A stretch of DNA of 64,000 bases, taken from the NCBI GenBank assembly GCA_014801815.1, contig JAAVDM010000039.1, positions 1 through 64,000 of the forward strand, given 5' to 3'. Shown piece after piece: positions 10,099 through 20,415 of the stretch. The notes under the pieces were generated by a model, which saw nothing but the letters and a program-made list of their open reading frames with translations, was not told the origin of the DNA and did no database searches. The position numbers were made by a program, and so were the translations under genes. Each line of letters begins with the position of its first letter. Position 1 is the first letter of the stretch. Source of the stretch: Bacteroides sp. GTDB taxonomy: Bacteria > Bacteroidota > Bacteroidia > Bacteroidales > Muribaculaceae.

Positions 10099-10674
10099 AT
10101 GCTTATTGATTTGATAAAGTCACGACATTCAATCCGCAAGTACACCGACCGTCAGATAAGTCGTGAAGATATGGAGAAGATACTTATTGCCGGTGAGTAT
10201 GCTCCTAACGCAGGCGGCGGTCAGCGCAGTATGCTTGTCGGGGTTCTCAATAAGGAACTGACTACGAAAATCGGTCTTATGAATATGGCCCGTTTCGACC
10301 GTTCTCAACTTATCGGAGGTCATGTGTCGGCTGAACAGCCCAGTGTCATTGATGATAAGAAGATGATAAACGGTTTTTACGGTGCGCCGGCTGTAGTGAT
10401 AATATTCGGTCAGTCGAATTTTCTGTTCCGTGAAGCTGATGCTTTCTGCTGTGCTGAAAACATGGTGCTGCAGGCTACCGAACTGGGAATAGCCTCCTGT
10501 ATCGTGTCACGGGCACCGGAGACATTCCTGAGTCTTGAAGGTCAGCAATTACTCCGCGAATGGGGAGTACCTGAAAATTATCTTGCTACTTGTTTTGTTA
10601 TCCTCGGCTACATAGACGGTCCCCAACCGCACACCAAACCTCGTCGTCCTGACCGTATAAAGATAATAGAGTAA
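10099..10674 (+). CDS. Nitroreductase-family protein
   Basis: SRHSIRKYTDRQISREDMEKIL...ATELGIASCIV...LGY. Confidence 0.9.
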   Translation: MLIDLIKSRHSIRKYTDRQISREDMEKILIAGEYAPNAGGGQRSMLVGVLNKELTTKIGLMNMARFDRSQLIGGHVSAEQPSVIDDKKMINGFYGAPAVVIIFGQSNFLFREADAFCCAENMVLQATELGIASCIVSRAPETFLSLEGQQLLREWGVPENYLATCFVILGYIDGPQPHTKPRRPDRIKIIE

Positions 10675-10683
10675 AATCAGAAC

Positions 10684-10741
10684 CTGTCAAAATACACGGT
10701 GCCCCTACCTATGTAGGCAGGGGCACCGTGTATTTTGACAG
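10684..10741. terminator. Bidirectional hairpin terminator, 23-bp perfect stem
   Basis: ctgtcaaaatacacggtgcccct / aggggcaccgtgtattttgacag between convergent genes. Confidence 0.9.
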
Positions 10742-10787
10742 TCAGTTATTCCGATTAATTATGACTCATTGTCCTGAAAGCTGAGTA

Positions 10788-12146
10788 TTACATTCCGGGA
10801 TCGCCAGGTGCTTCCACACGCAGATTGGCAAGTGCTTCGCTATCTTTTACGTGACAGCCCCAAATGCCGTAATAGAGTATGAACAGCTCACACACGAGCG
10901 CTATCGACCATGTCCACTGCCAGCCACCGATGCTGTCGGCAAGCATAGCCTGAAGAAGCGGGAACACCGCACCACCGAACACTCCCATCATGAAGATACC
11001 CGATGCCTTTGAGGTGTATTTCGACAGTCCTGCTACAGCCAACGTAAAGATACAACCCCACATCACGGAGTGAAGCAGACCTACCGATACGAGAACCCAA
11101 AGATTATCAAGCACCATAGCCAAAATAACCAGTACAGAGGCTATGGAAGTCACCGATATAAGCAGTCGGCGGGGAGGAATCTTCGGGAAGAACGAGAATA
11201 CAATTCTTCCTACCATCATGCCGCCCCAATAAAGTGTGGCAAGCAGTGCCGGTATGCCGAGGTTGAGACCTGCGATTTCGATATTCTCAAGTCCGAAGAA
11301 CGACAATTTATGGCCCGATTCAATCATCTGCATGGCATGTAGGTTGACATTGACACCTATCGCTACTTCCGTACCGACGTAGAAGAATATAGCCACAACG
11401 CCAAGTGCAAGGTGCCGGAAACTCCATACACTCCTCGGCAACTTTTCTCCCACCTCGCTACGTGTGCCTTTGATATCGGGCAGATAGAGGCGCGAGGTAA
11501 TACCGGTAACAAGCATTATTATGCCTGCTATGATGAGGAAAGGCACCATAAGCTGACCGGGTGTCACAGCTTCCATAGCAACTCCGGCAAAGATGATTCC
11601 GGTCACGAAGAACGGCGCAATAGTGGTGCCTATAGAGTTAATGGCACAGACTATGTTCATTCGTTGCACGGGCTTGGTGCCGGGAAGATCATAGGCCGCA
11701 ATGTAGGGATTGATCACAACCTGCAGGATTGCTGCCGAAGTACCCATGAAGAAAGAACCAAGCAGGAATACGAAGTAGCCCCAAGGTACAAGATCCTCAC
11801 CTAACACGACACCGGCCTCGCCCCACTGTGTGGCGATAAACGACGAAAGTGAATATAGTGCCAGGCCGGCTATCATAATGACAAGAGCGCGGAGTAGGGT
11901 GGTCTTGTAACCTCTGCTGTCAATCCATTTTCCACCAAGCGAACTGTTGACCAGATACCCTAAGAAAAAGAAGAAGGATATCATGGTGGTCAACGTGTTG
12001 CGGAGTGCATGGGCGTTTGAGAGGAACGCCACTTTCAGAGGGCCCTGAAACTGCCCGTTGACAGTAGTCAGGAAGCCCACTACAAAGTAAATGAAAGTCA
12101 GGACCACGAATGGTCCTAACTTACTGGCTTTATGATCTGCTGTCAT
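10788..12146 (-). CDS. MFS sugar transporter (fucose/glucose permease-like)
   Basis: 12-TM pattern; FVVGFLTTVNGQFQGPLKVAFL; MFS-like architecture. Confidence 0.82.
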   Translation of the reverse strand: MTADHKASKLGPFVVLTFIYFVVGFLTTVNGQFQGPLKVAFLSNAHALRNTLTTMISFFFFLGYLVNSSLGGKWIDSRGYKTTLLRALVIMIAGLALYSLSSFIATQWGEAGVVLGEDLVPWGYFVFLLGSFFMGTSAAILQVVINPYIAAYDLPGTKPVQRMNIVCAINSIGTTIAPFFVTGIIFAGVAMEAVTPGQLMVPFLIIAGIIMLVTGITSRLYLPDIKGTRSEVGEKLPRSVWSFRHLALGVVAIFFYVGTEVAIGVNVNLHAMQMIESGHKLSFFGLENIEIAGLNLGIPALLATLYWGGMMVGRIVFSFFPKIPPRRLLISVTSIASVLVILAMVLDNLWVLVSVGLLHSVMWGCIFTLAVAGLSKYTSKASGIFMMGVFGGAVFPLLQAMLADSIGGWQWTWSIALVCELFILYYGIWGCHVKDSEALANLRVEAPGDPGM

Positions 12147-12153
12147 ATACGTA

Positions 12154-13599
12154 TCAGATAATGGTTTCCAATGTAGCCATAGCTCCCTTGTCCTTTATCT
12201 CTTTTACAAATTTGAGATAAAGGTCGGTGAAAGCCTTGGAATTTCTGAGGTCTGCACCTGCAAATGCGGGAAGATCAAGAAAATCGAGCGGATTTTCGCT
12301 TGCAAGAGCATTCTCAACTGTGGCATCCATCCACGGTTCGGCTACCTCAAATGTCTCACCATTGTCATCGGTATGATATTTCAGATAGTCGTAATATGCT
12401 GCGAAAAGATATGCCACACGAGTAAGATCTTTCCCGTCTTTTACCATCTTCGTTAAGTTGGGAATGATGTAGACCGGGAATTTGGAAAGTCCGTCGAAAC
12501 ATAGACGTGCTACCTGATCACTCACAGAACTGTTACTGAAACGCTCTACCAGAGTCTGCTTATACTCATCAAGATCAGTATTGCCCGGAGCCGGTACATA
12601 CGGCGTAATGTCAATATCCATGAAATCCTTCACAAATTTCCGGATACGTTCGTCTTTCATAGCCTCGTCTACCTTACGGTAACCGCTCAGGAAAGAGGGA
12701 TATGAAAGGAGCGAGTGTGAAGCGTTGAGGAGTGACAATTTCATGTTCTCGTATGGTGCCACATCATTGGTAAACTCTACACCTACCTTTTCCCAAGCAG
12801 GACGTCCGTTGGCAAAGTTATCTTCCACTACCCACTGTATAAAGTCCTCACAATATACGGGAGCTTTATCATCGGTACCGTTCTTACTGTTCAGACGCTC
12901 TACATCATCAGGACGTGTGGCGGGTGTGATACGGTCAACCATTGAGTTAGGGAACGTTACATTTTCCTCGGCCCATTCAGCAAGTTTGGGATCCTGCGCC
13001 TTAAAGAAACCCATAAAGGCTTTCTTGGCGGTGTTTCCGTTATGTTGGAGATTATCGCATGTAAGGATTGTGACTTTTCCGGCGTTGGCGTCACGGCGCT
13101 TTCTTAAACCTTCTGCCACGAAACCAAAGACAGTTTCAGGAGCGGAAGGATTAGCAATATCTTTCTTGACAGCTTCGTTAGAGAGGTCAAATTCGCCACT
13201 CTCCTTATCGATATTATACCCACCCTCGGTGATAGTCATTGAGACAATCTTAGTGTCGGGGTCAGCAATCTTCTCAATCACTTTCTCAGGTTCTTTCTGT
13301 GCCCAGATCACATCTTTAAGCGATCCAATCTCATACGCCTGATCTTGGCCATCGCGTCCGCATACAGTCACAGTATAGACACCGTCCTGATTCTTGAGTA
13401 CGTTATAAAGACGCTCGTCCGAGGGAAGAAGCATGGCTCCCGTGATAGCCCAGTCACTCTGAGAAGGATCGAGCTGCAGCAATTCATTGGTATAGAATTC
13501 CTCATGTGCGCGATGAAAGTTGCCTACACCGATGTGGAGTATTCCGCTTTGGGTTTTACTGCGGTTGTAATCAACCGGTTTTACTTTAGTGTTTCCCAT
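12154..13599 (-). CDS. Mannitol dehydrogenase-family polyol/uronate oxidoreductase
   Basis: GILHIGVGNFHRAHEEFYTNELL, TITEGGYNID, FPNSMVDRITPAT, KLSLLNASHSLLSYPSFLSGY motifs; ATG at 13599. Confidence 0.9.
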   Translation of the reverse strand: MGNTKVKPVDYNRSKTQSGILHIGVGNFHRAHEEFYTNELLQLDPSQSDWAITGAMLLPSDERLYNVLKNQDGVYTVTVCGRDGQDQAYEIGSLKDVIWAQKEPEKVIEKIADPDTKIVSMTITEGGYNIDKESGEFDLSNEAVKKDIANPSAPETVFGFVAEGLRKRRDANAGKVTILTCDNLQHNGNTAKKAFMGFFKAQDPKLAEWAEENVTFPNSMVDRITPATRPDDVERLNSKNGTDDKAPVYCEDFIQWVVEDNFANGRPAWEKVGVEFTNDVAPYENMKLSLLNASHSLLSYPSFLSGYRKVDEAMKDERIRKFVKDFMDIDITPYVPAPGNTDLDEYKQTLVERFSNSSVSDQVARLCFDGLSKFPVYIIPNLTKMVKDGKDLTRVAYLFAAYYDYLKYHTDDNGETFEVAEPWMDATVENALASENPLDFLDLPAFAGADLRNSKAFTDLYLKFVKEIKDKGAMATLETII

Positions 13600-13836
13600 T
13601 TTTAATTGATTATAAATATTATACAAATAGATAGCTTTACCTGAAGAATACGAAGTATTAGAAATAATTATCGTATCTGTAGAGAAAGTGTACGGGTACA
13701 GTAATCACTAATCTTTCTTTTAAATTCAAACAACTTTAAACATTACTATGTTTACCTCGGAGTAGTCTAAAATTCATATGTGCTATACGTGTGCAAGTTA
13801 TAGTGTAAATCAGATACAGTCTTTGAATCTTAAACA

Positions 13837-13900
13837 TATAAAACTTGTTATTTTTGAGTCGTTATGCATCCGAATCGATTCAAAAATAACAAGTTTTATA
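13837..13900. terminator. Inverted repeat tataaaacttgttatttttga / tcaaaaataacaagttttata
   Basis: 21-bp perfect arms in the intergenic region. Confidence 0.75.
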
Positions 13901-13931
13901 GTTCATTAATTTTAAAGAGCTATTTAGTCGG

Positions 13932-14474
13932 TTAATCATCTTGTAGCAGTTGCCGGTAGTCGGCAAGAAAAGCTAACAACTGTCGGTAACCTATAGCGGC
14001 TCCTAAGATACCTCCCACAATTATGCCTGCTGTCATGTAGTTGTTGTCGGAGTAGTAAATAAACGCACCTACGATAATGCCTGCTATTGGAAGAAGCATA
14101 GCTATAAACTGCAGGTGACGGCGACGGTAGAGACGTGTTTTACGGGCTACTTCGACTATTGGCATCTTAGCGCAGTCAATAGATTTTATACCGTAGTATA
14201 ACCAACGGTCCATACCTGAAGCGATAGCAAAGTAGATACACCCTATTATCATTATTATTCCTTTATATGGTATCTTAAATGAAGGGTTAGCCCACATAAG
14301 AATAGGCCACGGAATCATCACCAGAGCCATATTGGAAAAGCGTCGGTAACGCTGCGCCAGTGATTGCAGCGAACTGCGGCGACGGCCGTCGGTTATGTCG
14401 TTGAGGTTACCGGTATTGTCGGAAGTGTAGCGGAAACGTAAGTCTCGCCAACAGTCATATATATTGTTATCCAT
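13932..14474 (-). CDS. Small membrane protein, hypothetical; follows ECF sigma gene
   Basis: Several TM segments; directly downstream of the sigma factor gene. Confidence 0.5.
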   Translation of the reverse strand: MDNNIYDCWRDLRFRYTSDNTGNLNDITDGRRRSSLQSLAQRYRRFSNMALVMIPWPILMWANPSFKIPYKGIIMIIGCIYFAIASGMDRWLYYGIKSIDCAKMPIVEVARKTRLYRRRHLQFIAMLLPIAGIIVGAFIYYSDNNYMTAGIIVGGILGAAIGYRQLLAFLADYRQLLQDD

Positions 14475-14501
14475 AGGGTTGAGAGTTTAGTCGAAGTGAA
14501 A

Positions 14502-15083
14502 TTATACGTGTTCGGGTTGAAAGAGATGTTTAAGACGTTCTTTACCTCGGCGTAAGCGTGTGGCTACCGTGTTGCGTGGCAAACCTGTGATACGGGCTAT
14601 TTCATCGTAGGGTATATCGTCAAGCCACATAAGTATTATTGCTTTATCAAGACCCGATAAAGTAGCTATGGCCTCATGAAGTTGCTGTATTAAAATAGTT
14701 TTGTCATCAGGTTCGTCTATGACGTCATAGAGGTTTTGCAGCGATGTGGTCTGTAACTGACGGCTACGCAGACGCAGTGCCGAAACACAGGTATTGAGTG
14801 TTATACGATATATCCATGTGCGTTCCGAGCTCTGTTGGCGAAATGTCGGCATGGCTTTCCACAGATTGACAAGCGTGTCCTGACGCAGGTCGTTAAATTC
14901 CTCGGTGGAACGTGCATAACCGAAACAAAGACGGTCGATTAGATTACTTTCTCTGCGCACCAAGGCTGTAAAATAAGCTTCGAGTGAAGTTTTGCTTTCA
15001 TTCTTATTGCTGATAAGAGCCATGAGCGTTAGGGCGATACGTCTTAACAGCGGTATTTTAAGGGGTTGACATATAGATTGCAT
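14502..15083 (-). CDS. RNA polymerase ECF-type sigma-70 factor
   Basis: FNDLRQDTLVNLWKAMPTF, ERTWIYRITLNTCVSALR, IPYDEIARITGLPRNTVATRLRRGKERLK. Confidence 0.88.
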   Translation of the reverse strand: MQSICQPLKIPLLRRIALTLMALISNKNESKTSLEAYFTALVRRESNLIDRLCFGYARSTEEFNDLRQDTLVNLWKAMPTFRQQSSERTWIYRITLNTCVSALRLRSRQLQTTSLQNLYDVIDEPDDKTILIQQLHEAIATLSGLDKAIILMWLDDIPYDEIARITGLPRNTVATRLRRGKERLKHLFQPEHV

Positions 15084-15204
15084 GTTAATTTAGATGTGAG
15101 TTGGAAAGAAGTTAAATAGTTCTCAAAATTTATGATTGCCAATCTATGAGAGTAACTTAACTAACCTTACATCTGATTAGTCGGTTAGAGGGAATAAAAA
15201 GTTT

Positions 15205-15234
15205 CACCTGACCGAAATTTTTTTCAGTCAGGTG
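15205..15234. terminator. Hairpin cacctgaccgaaa...tttcagtcaggtg
   Basis: Inverted repeat (one mismatch) downstream of ruvX. Confidence 0.7.
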
Positions 15235-15264
15235 GATATATTAATATTTAGATTAAAATATGTA

Positions 15265-15687
15265 TTAGCGGCGCAATTCGCGTGCCTGTAGCCAGTCGGT
15301 AAGTATAATGACAGCAGCCATCTCGTCGGCACGGCCTTTTTGAGCACGTTGTTTACGGCTGAATCCGCCGGCCAGCATTTCCCGGTGGGCAATAGTTGAG
15401 GTGAACCGTTCGTCACTCATTTCAATAGGTATGTCAGGCAACTCACGGTGCAGACGAGCTACAAAAAGGCGTATATAAGTCATGCTTTCAGACTCGCTTC
15501 CGTCCATGCGTGTAGGTAACCCAATGACAATACGTTCTACCGGCTCGCGTGTTATATAGTCTTTTATAAACGTCATTAGGTCGCAGGTACGCACTGTCGG
15601 TAATCCGTTGGCTGCTATCTGCAATATATCTGTCACGGCCACGCCGCAACGTTTTCGTCCGTAGTCAATAGCCATTATTCTTCCCAT
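15265..15687 (-). CDS. ruvX: RuvX/YqgF putative pre-16S rRNA nuclease
   Basis: MAIDYGRKRCGVAVTDILQIAANGLPTV; IVIGLPTRMDGSES; DERFTS; DEMAAVIIL. Confidence 0.93.
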   Translation of the reverse strand: MGRIMAIDYGRKRCGVAVTDILQIAANGLPTVRTCDLMTFIKDYITREPVERIVIGLPTRMDGSESESMTYIRLFVARLHRELPDIPIEMSDERFTSTIAHREMLAGGFSRKQRAQKGRADEMAAVIILTDWLQARELRR

Positions 15688-15818
15688 TCGGCAAATTTAA
15701 TTAAAAAGTCTGACAGTGACATCTCTGCTGTCGGATTAAATTTGCGGTGCCGGTTAAGGGAATATCTGAATGAAAAGATTTAATTTGACAGAATCGTACT
15801 TTTATTTCGTGTTAAGTG

Positions 15819-16700
15819 TTACTTAAATCCGGACAGTTTTATACCGAAGATAACAAATATCATTTCGTCTGAAAGGCCGGCTTCTTTGGCTATAAGGGCT
15901 TTTTCAAGTATAGCCTCTTCTCGTCCTTCCTCGCGTCCCTCGGCACGTCCTTCCGCATGCCCCTCATATCGTGCGTCTTCGATACTGTTCATAATACTGA
16001 TACGGTCATCAATAAGTTTGAGATAGGAGAGGCGTTCGGCTGCCGGAAGACGGTCAAGCCGCAGTTTTTCTCTGACTTCTTTTAGGCCGGGTGCATCGGC
16101 ATCTTCAGGCACACGGCTGTTGCTCAGGAAGTACAGCCATTGGTCAAGCGGTGTTTTTGACCATTTGTCAAAATCGTTGACTCGCAGAATATAGTAAGTA
16201 GGAAATATGTCACTGACAGAATCTACTTCGAGCCGTTCTCTCCAGCGTGGAGACAAACGTAGTTGTGAGCCGTCGTGTAGGCCGTAAAAATCAGTTGTGC
16301 CTACGTACACACTATCCTCACCTTCACCCAGACGGAAATATACGATGTTGATACTGTAAATCTTTGTGATTTTACCATACCTCTCTCCAAGTCGTGTATA
16401 GTCACTTATGAGTCGTGTCGTACCGAACAGCATACGGTGAAAATAATCTATCTCACTCTGATTCTGTACCTCGATGAGCATCTTTTCTTTTTCGGTAGTC
16501 TGAGCCAAGATGTCAACGCGATTCAGTTTCTGTTCATCTGAGTCACGGTTACTTTCACTTTCGAGAATTGTCTCAATATAAATAGGTTTGCCCAGCAGAC
16601 TTGTGAGAAAACCTTCAAGCACACCAAAATTGGCCTTATCGCGCAACATACGCTTCATTGCCCAGTCGAAACGTATGAGTCTGTCGTCGGAAGTACACAT
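15819..16700 (-). CDS. Rpn-family recombination-promoting nuclease/putative transposase (PD-(D/E)XK)
   Basis: RFDWAMKRMLRDKANFGVLEGFLTSLL...VDILAQTTEKEKMLIEVQNQSEIDYFHRM; repetitive EGHAEGRAEGREEGREE tail. Confidence 0.83.
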   Translation of the reverse strand: MCTSDDRLIRFDWAMKRMLRDKANFGVLEGFLTSLLGKPIYIETILESESNRDSDEQKLNRVDILAQTTEKEKMLIEVQNQSEIDYFHRMLFGTTRLISDYTRLGERYGKITKIYSINIVYFRLGEGEDSVYVGTTDFYGLHDGSQLRLSPRWRERLEVDSVSDIFPTYYILRVNDFDKWSKTPLDQWLYFLSNSRVPEDADAPGLKEVREKLRLDRLPAAERLSYLKLIDDRISIMNSIEDARYEGHAEGRAEGREEGREEAILEKALIAKEAGLSDEMIFVIFGIKLSGFK

Positions 16701-16857
16701 GATAACGGGGTATAAATAGGTTAAATATGATTTACAACGGTGATATGGCTAAATCTCAGACCACATAACCGTTGCAAATATACTCAACTTAATCAGTCTG
16801 TGCAATCTCCGGAAGATTCACATATCGTTTGTAATATCTTGAATACGTAAATAAGAC

Positions 16858-16892
16858 AGGGACGCCCCGGCATCACTGCCGGGAACGTCCCT
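16858..16892. terminator. Hairpin agggacgccccggcatcactgccgggaacgtccct
   Basis: GC-rich stem directly downstream of the 16915-19233 gene. Confidence 0.75.
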
Positions 16893-16914
16893 CTTGCATG
16901 AATTATGTTTGTTT

Positions 16915-19233
16915 TCAAAATCTGTTCTTATCCGTATTTCCGGCACCACGACCTTTATATCGGGAGCGTGCTGAATTGAAATTGTATCTTATAGTGAGTG
17001 ACAGGTCGAGCGTATCATACATCTTTTTTACAGACATAGAGCTTAGAGCGTCATACGATACTGCCTCCTGCCGCCAAGTACTAAATATGTCATTGAGCTG
17101 CAGCTTGACACTCCATGTGTCATCTGCAAAAGATTTATATAATCCAAGTTCACATTGCCAATAGGGCTTCAGATAGAAATTATCTCCGTTTCCAGAAGTT
17201 CTTGCAGTAAAGTCAACGTTCAGCCATATATTCCGGGGAAGCCTGATTGCATTGTTGAACCTGAATATTCCCAAAGGTTTGTTTAATTTGATAATCTTAT
17301 CAACATGGATTATCTTGAAATTCTGAGCGTTAACCCCGGCCATAAAAGTAGGATGCCAGCAGTCAAAGAATGTAGGAGAGTAGTTTGCATAAGCTCCGTA
17401 TGTGTTGAATCTTGGCATATTTACCATTGTCAGCAGAGTGATATCTTTATTGTCCGAATATTCCGATGTTTGCCACATAAAATAGTTCTTTGTTAAACAG
17501 TATTCCAATTCCAGCACAAAATCCTTCCATGAGGCTAAAGCCGAGAGGTAGTCTCTGTATATAGGTTGCAGGTTAGGATTACCTGATTCATAACTATATC
17601 TGTCTATATATTTTATAGCGGAGCTTAGTTGCTCGAAAGCCGGTCGGGTAGTCTTTCTGGTGTATGAGAAATTCGTTCTGACATTTCCGATTGGGAAAGA
17701 CAAGTTGGCAGCGGGAGCAAGATTATTATATTCACGGCTCAGGTCATCGCTGCGCTCCCCGAATTGCCAATATTTAGAATCGGTATATTCCCATCTCAAA
17801 CCTACACCGGCTGTGACAATTCCAAATGTCTGATCTGTCTCCGCAAAGAGAGCCGATGTAGTTTCACTGATTTTTATGTCGTTGTCTGTTATATAATCGC
17901 TATTGCCTGTATATCTGTCTGTACGACGGATATTACTGACTTCGGTTCCAAATCTCAATTCACCTTTCCATAGAGGAACGGAAGCTATGACATTACCGGC
18001 AAGAAGACGGTTTGTGACATCGTTGATGGTAGTGAACTTACGTTCATCATTAGCTGAAGATATTTCATTTTCGACATTATGGCGGTCATTGTTCTGCCAT
18101 AGTGCATCAAAATTGGCCGAAAGATGCCATTCTCCCAAATCACCTGAATAATAAGCGCTAAACAGATGTTGGCGGTTATGGCGTGTGGCGTCAGAAAGAT
18201 TGTCAAGAGTTTCTGAGAATACATTATCTATGTAACGGTCAGTCAAAGAGTTTCCGGTTATTGTGGAAGGCTTGAATGAGAAGTCATAATAGAAACCTAA
18301 ATAATGAGAGGAGAAACTGTAATTCAGGCCTATCTTTCCTTGATAGACGGGATATTTTGCAAAATCCCGTCCGTAACTGTATTGTTGCACAATGCCTGAT
18401 TTAAGATATTGAGTGTTTGTACTGGAAACTCTTGGCCGCTCTCTGTAATTCTCATAATTCAATGTGCCGAAAAGGTCAAAACCTTTCTTTCTCCAGTTGA
18501 AGTTTACCTGCTCAAACAAATAGACAAAATGTTTGTAGCCAACCGTAGTACGGTCATTGAATGAGAAACCTTCGCCCACAGGTGCAACTGTTGTAATTCT
18601 TATTACAGAGTTGACGGTTGAAGCGTATTTTGCTCCGGGATTTGTCACGACATCAACACTTTTTATCTGTGACGAGGCGAGTTGATTAAGTTCCGATATA
18701 TCGTGTACCTGCCTTCCGTTTATGTATATAAGCGGAGTACCCTTGCCAAGAACTTCAATCTCTGAGCCGGACTTGGTTACGAAAGGCATTTTACCGAGTA
18801 CCTCAAGAGCGGTGCCGGTATCGGCGAGATAGGAGCCGGAGATTGCTACTCTTATTCCATCACCCTTAAGTTTCGCCACAGGTGGAGTGCTTTTTACAAT
18901 AACCTCACCAAGCATATACGATGCTGGAGTGAGAATAATATCTCCTACCTCTGCTTCCGGATTATGGATTATCTTGTCTTCAAATCCCATAGCCGAGATT
19001 TTAAGAAACATAGGAGTCTCGTTACCGGTAACGACAAATTTTCCGGTTACATCTGTCACCGTGCCGTCAATCATAGTGGAATCATTCAGCAACTGAAGGG
19101 TGACATTGGAAAATTCCAGAGGATTGCCGGATTCGTCTTTTACCCGGCCTTCGTAGTACACAGTCGTTGCAAAAAGGGTGTTGACGCCCGGACAGAGCAA
19201 TAGCCCTGTCATCAATAATTTCTTTAATGACAT
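16915..19233 (-). CDS. TonB-dependent receptor-like outer-membrane beta-barrel protein with N-terminal carboxypeptidase-regulatory-like domain
   Basis: YEGRVKDESGNPLEFSNVTLQLLNDSTMIDGTVTD; plug-like GTPLIYINGRQVHDISELNQLASSQIKSVDVVTNPGAKYAST; aromatic beta-strands. Confidence 0.85.
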   Translation of the reverse strand: MSLKKLLMTGLLLCPGVNTLFATTVYYEGRVKDESGNPLEFSNVTLQLLNDSTMIDGTVTDVTGKFVVTGNETPMFLKISAMGFEDKIIHNPEAEVGDIILTPASYMLGEVIVKSTPPVAKLKGDGIRVAISGSYLADTGTALEVLGKMPFVTKSGSEIEVLGKGTPLIYINGRQVHDISELNQLASSQIKSVDVVTNPGAKYASTVNSVIRITTVAPVGEGFSFNDRTTVGYKHFVYLFEQVNFNWRKKGFDLFGTLNYENYRERPRVSSTNTQYLKSGIVQQYSYGRDFAKYPVYQGKIGLNYSFSSHYLGFYYDFSFKPSTITGNSLTDRYIDNVFSETLDNLSDATRHNRQHLFSAYYSGDLGEWHLSANFDALWQNNDRHNVENEISSANDERKFTTINDVTNRLLAGNVIASVPLWKGELRFGTEVSNIRRTDRYTGNSDYITDNDIKISETTSALFAETDQTFGIVTAGVGLRWEYTDSKYWQFGERSDDLSREYNNLAPAANLSFPIGNVRTNFSYTRKTTRPAFEQLSSAIKYIDRYSYESGNPNLQPIYRDYLSALASWKDFVLELEYCLTKNYFMWQTSEYSDNKDITLLTMVNMPRFNTYGAYANYSPTFFDCWHPTFMAGVNAQNFKIIHVDKIIKLNKPLGIFRFNNAIRLPRNIWLNVDFTARTSGNGDNFYLKPYWQCELGLYKSFADDTWSVKLQLNDIFSTWRQEAVSYDALSSMSVKKMYDTLDLSLTIRYNFNSARSRYKGRGAGNTDKNRF

Positions 19234-19259
19234 TTTATGTGATGATTAAGGAATAGTAG

Positions 19260-20414
19260 TTAGAGTCCGCCGACGACAATCCAACCATAGGAGTCGGTTT
19301 TCTGTAAGGTTATGTTGTGACTCTGTAATGTTCCATCTCGGAGTAGTAATGTATAAGGAACAAAAAACGAGTTCCCTGCACCGGAGGTAAATGATCGGCC
19401 TATAGAAATTAGTTTTGAACCTTTAAACCTATCTCTGTACATAACATCAGATACTTCGGGGAGTATTACTTTATCAAGGATATTGTTATCCCAGTCGGCA
19501 AAGGCATTCAAAATAGTGGAGGCTGCTTCCTCTGCACTCAGACCCTTTAATCCGTTTGGCCGATCTTCTGTCTCAACAAACTTTATTCCGTCAGCAAGTT
19601 GACATATATCCTTTGTCAGAGAGCCATAATCTATTGATGAAACTTTAAGTACGACAATTTCACGATTTCCTAAAATCACACTGACCGTAGCACTTTTCAA
19701 TCTCTTTGAATCGGCATCAATGACATATTTTCGCAGATTCTCGGATTCTGTGATTGATGTGTTCAGTAAATACGGATTGTCAAAATTTCCTTGGGAGTCT
19801 GCATGGACGGTAAGTATAATGTCTTTACCTTTCTTCTGTACATTATAGTCTGCCTTACTATTATTTAGGCAGTTATCCAGTTCGTTTTCGAGAATTTGTC
19901 GGGGGGTCAGTAAGTTGGCTAAATAACCTAAGATATCTTCATTATCTGTGGCTTTGATGTGCCAGCCTAAGTTAAGCGACGGTATCCATGTGTGAATGTC
20001 GTTGCCATTGCCGATTGCAATACGCTCTCCTTTGTCAATACGCCATCTCAGCAGAGAATCCGAATAGGCAATGTCAACATGGTGTGTGACAAAATCATTG
20101 TCTATGTCGATATATCGGAAGTTTTCAATAGGTAATGTCCTGATATCTACGACCATTTCGATACTTTCTGTATTCCCAAGTGCTTTAATTGCTTCGGTAA
20201 GAATTTCTTTAGCTGACATCCCTGACGGAATAAGCACAAGTAGCAGCACAGCGGCAACCGCACTCAGACTGATACCCCCGAACAACCATTTTCTTGTTAT
20301 TCTGTGTCTACGGTCTCTCTCGATTGCTTTTTGCACTTTCTTGCGAAGTTCGTCTGAAGCCTTTATGTCACGGCGAGGCTCCAAAAACTCTTTTATATCT
20401 TTGTAATTATCCAT
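19260..20414 (-). CDS. Putative membrane-anchored anti-sigma-type protein
   Basis: Single TM near residues 45-65, cytoplasmic N-terminus, directly after an ECF sigma gene and before an OM receptor. Confidence 0.5.
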   Translation of the reverse strand: MDNYKDIKEFLEPRRDIKASDELRKKVQKAIERDRRHRITRKWLFGGISLSAVAAVLLLVLIPSGMSAKEILTEAIKALGNTESIEMVVDIRTLPIENFRYIDIDNDFVTHHVDIAYSDSLLRWRIDKGERIAIGNGNDIHTWIPSLNLGWHIKATDNEDILGYLANLLTPRQILENELDNCLNNSKADYNVQKKGKDIILTVHADSQGNFDNPYLLNTSITESENLRKYVIDADSKRLKSATVSVILGNREIVVLKVSSIDYGSLTKDICQLADGIKFVETEDRPNGLKGLSAEEAASTILNAFADWDNNILDKVILPEVSDVMYRDRFKGSKLISIGRSFTSGAGNSFFVPYTLLLRDGTLQSHNITLQKTDSYGWIVVGGL

Positions 20415-20415
20415 G

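Noticed and set aside
12725-13342. 205-aa plus-strand ORF
   Set aside because: Antisense to the mannitol dehydrogenase-family gene.
15910-15990. Short repetitive tract (tcgtccttcctcgcgtccctcggcacgtcc) suggestive of a tandem repeat
   Set aside because: It encodes the low-complexity EGHAEGRAEGREEGREE tail common in Rpn/PD-(D/E)XK proteins.
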